A DNA stretch of 64,000 nt from Flavobacterium pisciphilum (GCF_020905345.1 NZ_JAJJMO010000001.1:2418001-2482000); one strand, 5' to 3'. Shown: positions 53,154 through 62,728, counted from the stretch's first letter. Translations and numbers: made by a program. The notes: generated by a model from the sequence alone, not told the origin.

Positions 53154-53981
53154 CTAAAAAATCCAAGACTTATAATCTGTATTTTTCTCTAAAGCATCCT
53201 CAATTTTATCATCCAAATGAGGAAAGAAATCTATGCCTGTTAATTTTTCGATACTATCTACCGAAACAACAAAGTCATACAAAGGTCTTTCACTTTTTTC
53301 ATTTGGAACTAAAAAAGCTATCATTTTATATTTCCCATTAGATTCATCTAATAGTATTTTATAGAAGTATTTAGGCACTAGTACTTTTTCTTTTCCAATT
53401 GTTGTATTGGAATCATTAAGGACTCCTCCTGTAACCACATAAATATCATCATATTTTACTGCCCAATAACGCACCTTTTGTTCTAGTCTATTCCACACAC
53501 CATCGTTAAATGCATGCACTTGTGGGGATATATTTGAAGTTAAAAAAGTATCTTCATATGCCTTTTTATTAAACTCCATATCTCCAGCTGGACAAAGATG
53601 CCCCTTATCATAACCCGATTGTTTGTAATTACGCCAATCAGCAGAACCAGTAGTTACCTTATCATCTTCAATAAAATAAGGTCTTTTAAAATCATTATTC
53701 TTAATATAACTTTTCTTTAGTTCGTAAGCAACCCATTCTGCCTGTTCGAATTTCTCGTTATACGATAACGTATAATAATCATGTTTTACGATTTGATTTG
53801 TTGTTGAAGTGGGTAAGTAATCAAAGTCAAGGTTATCTTCGTTATATAGCACTGTTTTAGCCGTTAAACTATCTTTTAACTCTAAACTTGAACCAACAGT
53901 ACTATTTTCTATATCTTTTTTACAAGAAAAAAGAAACACAACAATTAAAACAACCAACAATTCTTTCTTTACAATCATCAT
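53154..53981 (-). CDS. DNA/RNA non-specific endonuclease lipoprotein
   Basis: A 275-residue secreted nuclease of the beta-beta-alpha-metal (NucA) family. Lipoprotein signal VVFLFSCKKD with the lipid Cys at about 20. The catalytic motif is YDKGHLCPAGDMEFN, with the general-base His in GHL and Cys where DRGHLAP has Ala. The metal-site Asn region is NDGVWNRLEQKVRYWA. It probably degrades extracellular nucleic acid from the outer membrane or periplasm. Two start codons (53981 and 53978) give almost the same protein. Confidence 0.93.
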   Translation of the reverse strand: MMIVKKELLVVLIVVFLFSCKKDIENSTVGSSLELKDSLTAKTVLYNEDNLDFDYLPTSTTNQIVKHDYYTLSYNEKFEQAEWVAYELKKSYIKNNDFKRPYFIEDDKVTTGSADWRNYKQSGYDKGHLCPAGDMEFNKKAYEDTFLTSNISPQVHAFNDGVWNRLEQKVRYWAVKYDDIYVVTGGVLNDSNTTIGKEKVLVPKYFYKILLDESNGKYKMIAFLVPNEKSERPLYDFVVSVDSIEKLTGIDFFPHLDDKIEDALEKNTDYKSWIF

Positions 53982-54069
53982 ATAACATTATTTAAAATCT
54001 TAAATATATTTTTTGTATTCAAATTTTAATTAAAACACAAATTCAAAGTTAACTAAATGCTTTCAATAA

Positions 54070-54104
54070 AAAATGCTCCAATCATCGTGATGATTGGAGC
54101 ATTT
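54070..54104 (-). terminator. Terminator after the tail-specific protease gene
   Basis: AAATGCTCCAATCATC and its inverted copy form a long stem with A/T flanks; it separates the protease gene from the nuclease gene on the minus strand. Confidence 0.88.
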
Positions 54105-54143
54105 AATTATTATTTAAAAAGCTTTATGCTTTCATTTAATCTC

Positions 54144-56336
54144 TTACAATTTAGAAGCTAACTTGTCTTTCTTTGATCTAGCAGGAACCGAATTTTGTCT
54201 AGAAATTCCTTGTGACTGTAAATCATCTAAAACATTTATAGCCTCTTCAACATAAACATCTTTTGCTAATGCTTGATGCCAACTTTCTCTTTTTTCCTTA
54301 AGAGTAGGATCTTTTGCCATCTCTGCAATTTCATACGGCAAAGAAGTAAACTGCAAACTGTTTTTATAATCAGTAATTGGTTTATACTTTTTAGCCTCTG
54401 TTTCTACCTCTGTTTGAGCCTTTTTAAAATCTGCAATATTCAAACTATAACTATTCTCTTTACTCTTAGTATCAATCCATTTTGCATTTTCCTCTATTAA
54501 TTTAAACTGAGGATTTAAAGCAATACGCGCTTTACTATTTGCAATAGCTTGATTAAAATTTGAATTGTTATTCCAAGTAGTATATTCTGCTGGATCTATT
54601 TTATCCCATGGCATTGCGTTATCAATATCACGCTCTCCCATTTTTAAATATGCATAACGATCTGGCGCAACAATATCACTACGCACACCTTCTAATTGTG
54701 TAGACCCCCCATTAATTCTATAAAACTTTTGAGTTGTAATTTTCAAAGCTCCTAAGTCTCCAAAATCACTACTACGAACAAACTGATTCAAATCAATAAC
54801 ATTTTGAACTGTCCCTTTTCCATAAGTTTGTTTACTTCCTATGATGACACCTCTCTTATAATCCTGAATTGCAGCAGCAAGTATTTCTGAAGCCGAAGCT
54901 GAGAAACCATTTACCATGATTACTAAAGGACCATCCCACTCGATTTTTTTATCACGGTCATAAAGAACTTCTTTTTTTCTACCGGCAGATTTAATCTGCA
55001 CAATTGGACCTTGCTCAATAAACAATCCAGCAATATCAACAACTGTAGATAAAGAACCTCCTCCATCATCACGAACATCTAAGATAATACCGTTTACATT
55101 TTCTTTTTTAAGTCTTTCTACTTCAAGAGCAATATCTTTTCCTGCATCTCTACCGTCTTTATTTTCAAAATCGATATAGAATTTAGGCAAATATATCACA
55201 CCATACTTTAGTCCGTTTTTGTCAACAATACTAGACTTAGCGTAAGTCTCTTCTATCTCAACAATATCTCTAATAATAGAAATTACTTTAATCGTACCAT
55301 CTACTTTTTTAACTGTAAGACGAACTTCAGTTCCTTTATGTCCTTTAATTTTCTTAACAACATCGTCAAGACGCATACCAACAACATCTACAGGCTCATC
55401 ACTTCCTTGTCCTACTTTTATAATTAAATCCCCTGCTTCTAATTCTTTACCTCTCCAAGCTGGTCCACCTGAAATAAGTTCTGAAATTTCAGTAAAGTCA
55501 TTTTTCTTTTGCAAACGAGCACCAATTCCTTCAAGTTTACCGCTGATGTTTACATCAAAACGTTCTTTTTCTTCTGGTGCAAAATAACTTGTATGTGGAT
55601 CAAAACGAGCCATGATTGAGTTTACATAAACTGAAAACCAATCACTTCTTTCCAAATCTTTAATAAAACCAAAATATTCATCTAATGATTTCAATGAATT
55701 CTCTCTAGTCTCTTTCTCTAAAACTTCAAAAGATTTTTCTTTATAAGCTGCATCTTTTACTTTCTTTTCAGCTTCAATATTCTCTTTAGTCACTAAAGAA
55801 GATAATGTAGATAACTTAATTTGTTTTCTCCATTTTTCAACCATTTCAGCTGGAGTTTTCGCATAAGGCGAATTCTCATAATCTGTACTGAAAGTTTCAT
55901 CTACTTTATAATTAAATGGATGCGCTAAAATGAGTTTATATCTCTTTTTACCTTCTTCCATTCTTTTCATCAAACGAGCATAAGTAAGATTAAAAAAAGT
56001 TAAATCTTTATTTACAAATTGATCATCTAATTGCAATTCATATTTTGAAAACTCATCGATATCTGATTGCAAGAAAAATCTCTTGGATGGATCCAAAGCT
56101 TCTATATAATCTTTATAAACTCCTTTAGAGAACTCATCATTCATTGCCGGAGGGTTATAATGTCCTTTCTCGATTACAAAAGCAAGTAATTCCAAAAGCA
56201 TCTTATCTTTATTCGGGTCTGGGTCAATTCCTCTATCGCTATTAATTTTAAATGCAAACAGTGTAGCAGATAAGCAAATAACGGCTAGGATAATTTTATA
56301 ATTTCGTTTCATAAATTTAATAATAGCATTCATCAA
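54144..56336 (-). CDS. prc: Carboxy-terminal processing (tail-specific) protease
   Basis: A 730-residue periplasmic S41 peptidase with an N-terminal membrane/signal segment (about 11-30, YKIILAVICLSATLFAFKI), a helical N-terminal domain, a PDZ domain (about 250-345, ISGKLEGIGARLQKKNDF, KELEAGDLIIKVGQGSD) and the protease core. The nucleophile Ser is in VNGFSASASEILAAAIQDY and the Lys in GSKQTYGKGTVQ. The C-terminal helical DUF3340-like region ends in a basic tail. It clears proteins with non-polar C-termini and processes envelope proteins. The start could also be the Met at residue 9. Confidence 0.94.
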   Translation of the reverse strand: MMNAIIKFMKRNYKIILAVICLSATLFAFKINSDRGIDPDPNKDKMLLELLAFVIEKGHYNPPAMNDEFSKGVYKDYIEALDPSKRFFLQSDIDEFSKYELQLDDQFVNKDLTFFNLTYARLMKRMEEGKKRYKLILAHPFNYKVDETFSTDYENSPYAKTPAEMVEKWRKQIKLSTLSSLVTKENIEAEKKVKDAAYKEKSFEVLEKETRENSLKSLDEYFGFIKDLERSDWFSVYVNSIMARFDPHTSYFAPEEKERFDVNISGKLEGIGARLQKKNDFTEISELISGGPAWRGKELEAGDLIIKVGQGSDEPVDVVGMRLDDVVKKIKGHKGTEVRLTVKKVDGTIKVISIIRDIVEIEETYAKSSIVDKNGLKYGVIYLPKFYIDFENKDGRDAGKDIALEVERLKKENVNGIILDVRDDGGGSLSTVVDIAGLFIEQGPIVQIKSAGRKKEVLYDRDKKIEWDGPLVIMVNGFSASASEILAAAIQDYKRGVIIGSKQTYGKGTVQNVIDLNQFVRSSDFGDLGALKITTQKFYRINGGSTQLEGVRSDIVAPDRYAYLKMGERDIDNAMPWDKIDPAEYTTWNNNSNFNQAIANSKARIALNPQFKLIEENAKWIDTKSKENSYSLNIADFKKAQTEVETEAKKYKPITDYKNSLQFTSLPYEIAEMAKDPTLKEKRESWHQALAKDVYVEEAINVLDDLQSQGISRQNSVPARSKKDKLASKL

Positions 56337-56546
56337 TTTTTTAATCTAATTTACGGTAAAAACTATGCCAACAAAATATGGGCCGCATAATTTTTTGTTA
56401 AAGATATAAATATAGTTTTTCTTTCAATTGATTAAAAGTCCTAAGTTCGCAAATTTAAGACTTTTTGTTACTTATTTAAGAAATTCAGTTACTACATTTG
56501 CTAATAAAAACCCTACATACCTATTTTTCCATTATATTTTTAAAAA

Positions 56547-57326
56547 ATGAATTCAAAAAAACCTTTGATCTTAGTAACCAATGACGACGGCGTTTCGGCA
56601 CCTGGAATTAGAGCTTTAATTAGTGTAATGTCTGAAATTGGTGAAGTAGTTGTTGTCGCACCAGACAAACCTCAAAGTGCAATGGGGCACGCTATAACTA
56701 TAAACAGTACTTTATACCTTAATAAATTATCTAAAGCTGGTGATTCGATAACTGAGTATAGTTGTTCTGGAACTCCTGTTGATTGTGTAAAACTTGCTGT
56801 AAATGAGATCCTAAAACGTAAACCTGACTTATGTGTTTCGGGAGTAAACCATGGATCTAACTCGTCTATAAACGTAATCTACTCTGGAACTATGAGTGCT
56901 GCAGTTGAAGCTGGTATTGAAGGAATCCCTGCAATAGGTTTCTCTTTATTAGACTACGATTGGAATGCAGATTTTGAAAGTATTAAATCTTTCATCAAGA
57001 AGATAACACTTGAAACACTAGAAAACAAACTACCTGAAGGAGTTGTTTTAAACGTGAACTTTCCAAAACTAAAAGAAAACGAGATAAAAGGGATAAAAAT
57101 TTGTCGTCAAGCGAAAGCACAATGGGTAGAGAAATTTGACAAAAGAAAAACACCTTCTGGAAAAGATTACTACTGGCTTTCGGGCGAGTTTGTAAACCAA
57201 GACAAAGGAGAAGATACAGATGAATGGGCGCTTGAGAACGGATATGTATCAGTAGTACCTGTACAATTTGATCTAACTGCACACCACACTATGCAACAAC
57301 TTAATAACTGGAAGTGGAATGAATAA
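56547..57326 (+). CDS. surE: 5'/3'-nucleotidase SurE
   Basis: A 259-residue metal-dependent nucleoside-monophosphate phosphatase used in stress survival. Motifs: LVTNDDGVSAPGIRAL (metal Asp residues), VAPDKPQSAMGHAIT, CSGTPVDCVKLAV, and CVSGVNHGSNSSINVIYSGT with the metal Asn. Full length. Its end overlaps the next small gene by eight bases, so the two are translationally coupled. Confidence 0.96.
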   Translation: MNSKKPLILVTNDDGVSAPGIRALISVMSEIGEVVVVAPDKPQSAMGHAITINSTLYLNKLSKAGDSITEYSCSGTPVDCVKLAVNEILKRKPDLCVSGVNHGSNSSINVIYSGTMSAAVEAGIEGIPAIGFSLLDYDWNADFESIKSFIKKITLETLENKLPEGVVLNVNFPKLKENEIKGIKICRQAKAQWVEKFDKRKTPSGKDYYWLSGEFVNQDKGEDTDEWALENGYVSVVPVQFDLTAHHTMQQLNNWKWNE

Positions 57327-57612
57327 TACAAGAAACAGAAAAGATTTACTCATAGGTTTTATCATAGGATTAATGGCTTCGATATTAGGAAGCTTTCTCT
57401 TCCTAACTTTACTGACCGATTTTGATGTATCAAACGGAATGGAGAGTATTAAAATCATAAAAAACTATGGCTATCTAGGTAAAATAATTACCCTTGGATC
57501 CATTTTAGACCTGATTGCTTTTGGTGTGTTTTTAAAACAAAACAAAGAATTTAGAGCAAGAGGTGTTGTCTTGGCAGTAATAACTTTAGCACTACTCACT
57601 TTATTTATTTAA
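57319..57612 (+). CDS. Small hypothetical membrane protein coupled to surE
   Basis: A 97-residue protein with three hydrophobic segments: about 10-32 (LLIGFIIGLMASILGSFLFL), 55-72 (IITLGSILDLIAFGVFL) and 81-96 (GVVLAVITLALLTLFI). No family recognised. It starts inside surE with an eight-base overlap, which argues that it is a real gene. A -7 box for lpxB lies directly after it. Confidence 0.7.
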   Translation: MNNTRNRKDLLIGFIIGLMASILGSFLFLTLLTDFDVSNGMESIKIIKNYGYLGKIITLGSILDLIAFGVFLKQNKEFRARGVVLAVITLALLTLFI

Positions 57613-57614
57613 TT

Positions 57615-57622
57615 TATCTTTG
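57615..57622 (+). promoter_or_regulatory. Candidate -7 box of lpxB
   Basis: TATCTTTG (full TAnnTTTG match) with an approximately 65-base leader to lpxB at 57693. Confidence 0.45.
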
Positions 57623-57692
57623 CAATTGTAAAGAAGTTGTCATTCCTATTTTAGTAACAACTTAAATAACTCCCATTCTCAAAAACAAAAAC

Positions 57693-58805
57693 ATGAAATA
57701 CTACATTATTGCTGGAGAAGCCTCAGGCGATTTACATGGTTCAAATTTGATGAAAGCCTTATACAAAGAAGATCCTAATGCCGAAATTCGCTTTTGGGGA
57801 GGAGATTTAATGCAAAAAACAGGTGGAACATTAGTAAAACACTACCGTGAGCTGGCTTTCATGGGATTTATAGAAGTTATCTTTAATTTAAAGACTATTC
57901 TGAGCAATATCTCTTTCTGCAAAAAAGATATCTCTCAGTTTAAACCTGATGTTCTAATCTTTATTGATTATCCAGGTTTTAATATGCGTATTGCAAAATG
58001 GGCAAAAACATTAAATTATAAAACTCACTACTATATCTCACCACAAATTTGGGCTTGGAAAGAAAACCGCATTACTGATATTAAACATGATATCGATAAA
58101 ATGTTTGTGATTTTGCCTTTTGAAAAAAGTTTCTATGAAGACAAACATCATTTTCCTGTAGAATTTGTTGGGCATCCGTTAATCGATGCTATTCACAACC
58201 AGCCCCCATTTGATGAAATAACATTCAGAAAAGAAAACAATTTAAGCGAAAAACCTATTATTGCCATTTTACCGGGAAGTCGTAAACAGGAAATAACAAA
58301 AATGCTTTCGGTAATGCTGAGTGTTGTAAATGATTTTAAAGAGTATCAATTTGTTATTGCTGGTGCACCTAGCCAAGATTATTCTTTTTATCAACATTTC
58401 GTGACCAATGAGAATATAAAGTTTGTATCAAACAAAACGTATGCTTTACTACAATCTTCAACAGCTGCATTGGTAACTTCTGGAACTGCAACACTAGAAA
58501 CTGCTCTTTTCAAAGTTCCTGAGGTAGTTTGCTACAAAGGAAGTTGGGCTTCATACCAAATAGCAAAACGTATTATTACGCTTAAATACATTTCGTTGGT
58601 AAATTTAATCATGGACAAAGAAGTGGTTACGGAACTTATCCAAGACGATTGCTCACCAAAACGAATTAAAGAGGAATTAACTAAATTATTAGAACCTAAT
58701 TATCGCAAAGCTCTTTTACATAACTATGATTTATTAGAAGAAAAACTTGGTGGAATTGGTGCTAGTGAAAAAACAGCAAAATTAATCGTAGCCGATTTAC
58801 AATAA
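57693..58805 (+). CDS. lpxB: Lipid-A-disaccharide synthase
   Basis: A 370-residue GT19 glycosyltransferase that joins UDP-diacylglucosamine and lipid X into the lipid A disaccharide at the inner membrane. Motifs: YIIAGEASGDLHGSNLM, FWGGDLMQKTGG, YISPQIWAWKENRI, VGHPLIDAI, AILPGSRKQEITKML and TSGTATLETALFKVPEVVCY. Full length. Probably co-transcribed with the lipoprotein gene 29 bases downstream. Confidence 0.96.
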   Translation: MKYYIIAGEASGDLHGSNLMKALYKEDPNAEIRFWGGDLMQKTGGTLVKHYRELAFMGFIEVIFNLKTILSNISFCKKDISQFKPDVLIFIDYPGFNMRIAKWAKTLNYKTHYYISPQIWAWKENRITDIKHDIDKMFVILPFEKSFYEDKHHFPVEFVGHPLIDAIHNQPPFDEITFRKENNLSEKPIIAILPGSRKQEITKMLSVMLSVVNDFKEYQFVIAGAPSQDYSFYQHFVTNENIKFVSNKTYALLQSSTAALVTSGTATLETALFKVPEVVCYKGSWASYQIAKRIITLKYISLVNLIMDKEVVTELIQDDCSPKRIKEELTKLLEPNYRKALLHNYDLLEEKLGGIGASEKTAKLIVADLQ

Positions 58806-58834
58806 ATTCTTTATCGCTTTAAAAAAATATTGCT

Positions 58835-59317
58835 TTGAAAAACTTACTATCCATATTTGCTTTATTACTATTATTTGCTTCTTGTAAATCGACATCTTCG
58901 GTTACAAGCAATAAGAAAGAAGACAATACCAAAACAATCGTAAAAGATTTGATTTATACTGCATCTGAAAATATTGGTGTACGCTATAAAGCTGGTGGAA
59001 CGACAAATAAAGGTTATGATTGTTCTGGGTTGGTGTTTACCACATTCAGTTCTGAAAACATTAAATTACCTAGAACTTCATTAGAGCAATCAAAAATTGG
59101 AGAGGTTATCAATCGGAATAAAGCAAAAAAGGGCGATTTGATATTTTTTAAAACCAACAGAAGTTCTCAAATAAACCATGTTGGATTAATTGTAGAGATA
59201 ATCAGTGAAGAAATTAAATTCATACATTCCTCTACTTCAAAAGGAGTAATAATCTCTTCTACTAAAGAACCTTATTATCGAGACTCCTATGCACAGATTA
59301 ACCGCATAATCGAATAG
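58835..59317 (+). CDS. NlpC/P60 (C40) peptidase lipoprotein
   Basis: A 160-residue lipoprotein cell-wall hydrolase that cleaves stem peptides. It starts with TTG at 58835 (no ATG is available), giving the signal KNLLSIFALLLLFASCKST with the lipid Cys at about 17. The catalytic domain has GTTNKGYDCSGLVFTTF (nucleophile Cys), NHVGLIVEI (His) and HSSTSKGVII (third residue His). Downstream of lpxB on the same strand. Confidence 0.93.
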   Translation: MKNLLSIFALLLLFASCKSTSSVTSNKKEDNTKTIVKDLIYTASENIGVRYKAGGTTNKGYDCSGLVFTTFSSENIKLPRTSLEQSKIGEVINRNKAKKGDLIFFKTNRSSQINHVGLIVEIISEEIKFIHSSTSKGVIISSTKEPYYRDSYAQINRIIE

Positions 59318-59344
59318 TACAATTCATCCTTATTAAAAAAATAT

Positions 59345-59375
59345 AGAGCCGACAAGTTTAAAACCTGTCGGCTCT
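59345..59375 (+). terminator. Hairpin after the NlpC/P60 gene
   Basis: AGAGCCGACA and TGTCGGCTCT form a 10-bp stem with an 11-base loop. It lacks a clean T run, so it may be a weak terminator or a stabilising hairpin. Confidence 0.6.
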
Positions 59376-59425
59376 ACTCATTAAAAACAAGGTTATTTCT
59401 TACAAAATTATCGTATTTTAGCTAC

Positions 59426-61462
59426 ATGAAAGTACTAGAATTTCCCTTGACAAGAATAACACTTGGTTTTGCAACAGGCATTTTACTTGCCAATTACCTT
59501 AGCCTTTCTATTTCTTTTACATTTATATCACTTACTGTTTCAATACTTCTATTTTGTGGTAGCCTTTATTACACTACAAACAATCCTAAAAAAGTAACTT
59601 TGTTTGGAATTGCAACTTATTTATTAGCATGTTCTGTCGGTATCACAACCCAGTCTCTTCATACGGAATCATTTCAAAAAAGCAACTATACAAATTACCA
59701 AGACATCTACAATAAACCTCATTTAATAGATTTTATAATTAGCGAAAAATTAAAAGGCAATAATTACAGTGATAGATATATAGCAACCATAAATCAGATT
59801 GACCAGAAACCTAGTTCTGGCAAAATAGTCCTTAACATAAAAAAAGACAGTACAAAATTAAATCTAGAAATAGGAAATTGCCTTCGTGTTAGAAGTCAAT
59901 TATCAAAAAACGCTGCTCCAAAGAATCCCAATCAGTTTGATTACAGCAAGTATTTAAACAACAAACATATCTACGCCCAATTACACATTCAAAAACATGA
60001 AATAACAATTAGCCCTAAGTTTGAGAAAAGCATTTGGCACTATGCTGCCCGAATTCGAACAAAAATTATTCGCAATTTAGAAATGAACGGTTTTAATAAA
60101 ACGGAAATGAATGTCGCGCTTGCATTAATTCTAGGTCAACAACAAGACATATCACCCGAAATAATCAAAGATTACCAATATGCAGGTGTAACCCATATTT
60201 TATCTGTTTCAGGCCTCCATGTGGGCTATATTTTGATTTTTATAACTTACACCCTAAAACCTATCCCTAATACAAAAAAGGGGGCTTTAATAAAACTCAT
60301 CCTGATAATAGTATCATTATTTACTTTTGCAGTAATTTCAGGATTTTCTCCTTCAGTATTACGATCAGTCGTAATGTTTTCGTTTGTAGCGATAGGAATT
60401 CATTTAAGAAGAAGTGTAAATATTTACCATACATTGTTGGTCTCTATATTCTTTTTACTCCTTTTTAAGCCTGCTTTCATATTTGATGTAGGATTTCAAT
60501 TAAGCTACTTAGCCTTATTTTTTATCATTTGGTTTCAACCAATATTAAAAAAATTATGGTCTCCAAAACGCAAGTTTGCTACTGCAATATGGAATGTGCT
60601 GACAGTATCTTTTGCTGCACAAATAGGTACTCTACCGATATGTTTATATTACTTTCATCAATTTCCTAGTTTATTTTTTATTGCCAATATTATAATCATA
60701 CCTTTCTTAAGTGTCATTATGATTTTAGGAATAGTAGTAATGATTTTAGCAGCTTTTAGCAGCGCACCATTACTTCTTGTACAGCTACTAGAAAAAAGTA
60801 TTTTCTATTTGAACAAAATAATAAATACCATTGCTTCATTCGAAAGTTTCATCATACAAGACATTTCTTTTAACACCTATTTATTAATCTGCTCTTATCT
60901 ATTAATTATATCCGGAATTATTTGGTTTAAGAAGCCCACTTTTACCAAGCTAGCATTCACCCTTAGCTCAATAATTCTATTACAAATTACATTTATCCTA
61001 AATCGGAAAGATACTGAAACTAAAAAAGAATGGATTGTTTACAATGCAACGAAGAACTCACAGATTACCGAAAGAACGGGTAAGTCTGTTACATTATTTA
61101 CAAGAGATACTACTTCAAATAATAGTAGCGAAAATTACTCATTGACTTCCTATTTAGTAGGCAACTTTGGAAAACTAAAGAATAAGGAAAAACTACAAAA
61201 TCTCGCCTATTTTAATGGCAATAAAATCTTAATTATAGATAGTACTGGAATATATTCTAAAAAGACAAAGCCTGATATTTTAATGCTCACTCAGTCGCCT
61301 AAAATAAATTTTGAAAGATTACTAAAAACGATACAACCCAAAATGGTCATTGCCGACGGTACAAATTACAAGTCGATACTGCAGCAGTGGCAAAAAACAT
61401 GTATAAAAGAAAAAATCCCTTTTCATTCTACCAATGAAAAGGGATTCTATAAATTGAATTAA
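59426..61462 (+). CDS. comEC: ComEC/Rec2-type DNA-uptake membrane protein
   Basis: A 678-residue polytopic protein forming the inner-membrane channel for single-stranded DNA in natural transformation. The N-terminal hydrophobic cluster and soluble OB-like region (about 90-195, VLNIKKDSTKLNLEIGNCLR) precede the competence core: LILGQQQDISPEIIKDYQYA, GVTHILSVSGLHVGYIL, SGFSPSVLRSVVMFSFVAIG and FDVGFQLSYLALFFI. The C-terminal soluble part (about 530-678) lacks the HxHxDH zinc motif of the metallo-beta-lactamase domain. The last codons contain a terminator for the opposite-strand gene. Confidence 0.88.
   Translation: MKVLEFPLTRITLGFATGILLANYLSLSISFTFISLTVSILLFCGSLYYTTNNPKKVTLFGIATYLLACSVGITTQSLHTESFQKSNYTNYQDIYNKPHLIDFIISEKLKGNNYSDRYIATINQIDQKPSSGKIVLNIKKDSTKLNLEIGNCLRVRSQLSKNAAPKNPNQFDYSKYLNNKHIYAQLHIQKHEITISPKFEKSIWHYAARIRTKIIRNLEMNGFNKTEMNVALALILGQQQDISPEIIKDYQYAGVTHILSVSGLHVGYILIFITYTLKPIPNTKKGALIKLILIIVSLFTFAVISGFSPSVLRSVVMFSFVAIGIHLRRSVNIYHTLLVSIFFLLLFKPAFIFDVGFQLSYLALFFIIWFQPILKKLWSPKRKFATAIWNVLTVSFAAQIGTLPICLYYFHQFPSLFFIANIIIIPFLSVIMILGIVVMILAAFSSAPLLLVQLLEKSIFYLNKIINTIASFESFIIQDISFNTYLLICSYLLIISGIIWFKKPTFTKLAFTLSSIILLQITFILNRKDTETKKEWIVYNATKNSQITERTGKSVTLFTRDTTSNNSSENYSLTSYLVGNFGKLKNKEKLQNLAYFNGNKILIIDSTGIYSKKTKPDILMLTQSPKINFERLLKTIQPKMVIADGTNYKSILQQWQKTCIKEKIPFHSTNEKGFYKLN
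61410..61445 (-). terminator. Minus-strand terminator inside the end of comEC
   Basis: A perfect 13-bp stem (61433-61445 with 61415-61427) with a five-base loop is followed on the minus strand by TTTTTTC. It is oriented to stop transcription from the thioredoxin-like gene ending at 61560, yet it lies inside codons of comEC. Confidence 0.8.
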
Positions 61463-61559
61463 TTAAGTAACGTAGTTATAATTGAAAATGGCATTACTGA
61501 CTTTATATAAAACTAAGAAAGTTTTTGTAGCAAAATCACTCAGATCCAAATTACAAAAC

Positions 61560-62015
61560 TTAAAAGTCGCTTGGATGCAAAAGCGAGTTAGACTCAATAA
61601 TCCAAGCCTTTACCCCTCCTGATTTATAAGCCATTTTACCTAATGCCTGAAATGTTGTTTTACTTTTTCTTACTACAGCATTTGCATAACACACTTCTGG
61701 TAAATCTTGAACTCCAAAGGCATTCTTAAGCTTGATATTTTGCTCTTTATCACTATCTGAAGCTTGACTATCGGATAAATCTAATTTTACCAAAACAACA
61801 TTATCTCTTGACCAAAGTGCAAATTCTAAAGTTTTCATTATTTCGTTTTGCAAATTATCAGATAAGTTATTTGCCGTAAACAAAATTAACATTGGTTTCT
61901 TTAATTTATTACTAGCCTCAATACCATCAGTAATATTAGTTTTCCAAACTAAATTTTGCGATTGCACAGTAAAAAATCCTAAAAAAAACAGGGATACAAG
62001 TAGTTTTTTCATCAT
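61560..62015 (-). CDS. Thioredoxin-like protein lacking the CxxC motif
   Basis: A 151-residue secreted protein with a signal peptide (1-19, FFTVQSQ). It is a paralogue of the next gene: ASNKLKKPMLILFTANN aligns with VSNKEKKPMLLFFTGSD, and LEFALWSRDNVVLVKLDLS with AEFNKWAKDNVVLVELDFP. Where the neighbour has WCGWC, this protein reads NNLSDN and is three residues shorter, so it has no redox Cys. The cis-Pro region is retained as VQDLPEVCYAN. It could be a redox-inactive chaperone or binding partner. It is separated from its paralogue by a terminator. Confidence 0.85.
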   Translation of the reverse strand: MMKKLLVSLFFLGFFTVQSQNLVWKTNITDGIEASNKLKKPMLILFTANNLSDNLQNEIMKTLEFALWSRDNVVLVKLDLSDSQASDSDKEQNIKLKNAFGVQDLPEVCYANAVVRKSKTTFQALGKMAYKSGGVKAWIIESNSLLHPSDF

Positions 62016-62181
62016 AATAAATTTGGGTTTGGTTAATTAAAACAAACGAAATTAACATTTAATTCTAATTATCCAAATTATTTTATAACTAAAAGTAAAT
62101 TTTACGTTTAATTACAAACAATACCCTATTGATACTACAAAAAAAACAAGATTTTAAAGACAAAATCCCCCTAATAAACGA

Positions 62182-62216
62182 CAAAAAGCTCTTTCCATCT
62201 AAGACGAAAAGAGCTT
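62182..62216 (-). terminator. Terminator after the thioredoxin gene
   Basis: AAGCTCTTT (62186-62194) and AAAGAGCTT (62208-62216) pair, with a T run on the minus strand. Confidence 0.75.
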
Positions 62217-62260
62217 CTTTTATTTATTAATAGTTGCGTAAACTATCTATAATAATGTAA

Positions 62261-62728
62261 TTACTTTTTAACCGGATTAATTATCTCGTTTGCAACTGCA
62301 AGCCAAGCAGATGGCCCTCCAGCAACGTAACCTGTAGTCCCAAGTCCTTGAAAATTAACTTTCCCATCCTTGTTCTCTGCATTAGTAAAATAAACAGTTG
62401 GAAAACCTTGAATTCCAAAAACCTGTTGCAATTCATTATTCTGAGCTTTTACCTGTGGCGTTTGTGGCGTTCTTCTAGGAAAATCTAGCTCTACCAAAAC
62501 AACATTATCTTTTGCCCATTTGTTAAACTCAGCAGTTTTTAAAACTTCGCTTTGCAAACGAATACACCATCCACACCAATCGCTTCCAGTGAAAAACAAT
62601 AACATAGGTTTTTTCTCCTTATTACTTACAGCTATAGCTTCTTTTACATCTGTATACCATTTAAGTTCTTGCGCTTGAACAGCAAAAGACCCCAATACTA
62701 GTAACAATGCAATAAATATCTTTTTCAT
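62261..62728 (-). CDS. Secreted thioredoxin-family protein
   Basis: A 155-residue periplasmic thioredoxin-fold protein with a signal peptide (1-20, SFAVQAQ). The redox site is GSDWCGWCIRLQSEV (Cys52 and Cys55), followed by IQGFPTVYFTN with the cis-Pro. Similar to DsbD-gamma/DUF255-like thioredoxins that reduce periplasmic disulfides. The ATG at 62728 is chosen over one ten codons upstream, because it gives a clean signal peptide. Confidence 0.92.
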   Translation of the reverse strand: MKKIFIALLLVLGSFAVQAQELKWYTDVKEAIAVSNKEKKPMLLFFTGSDWCGWCIRLQSEVLKTAEFNKWAKDNVVLVELDFPRRTPQTPQVKAQNNELQQVFGIQGFPTVYFTNAENKDGKVNFQGLGTTGYVAGGPSAWLAVANEIINPVKK

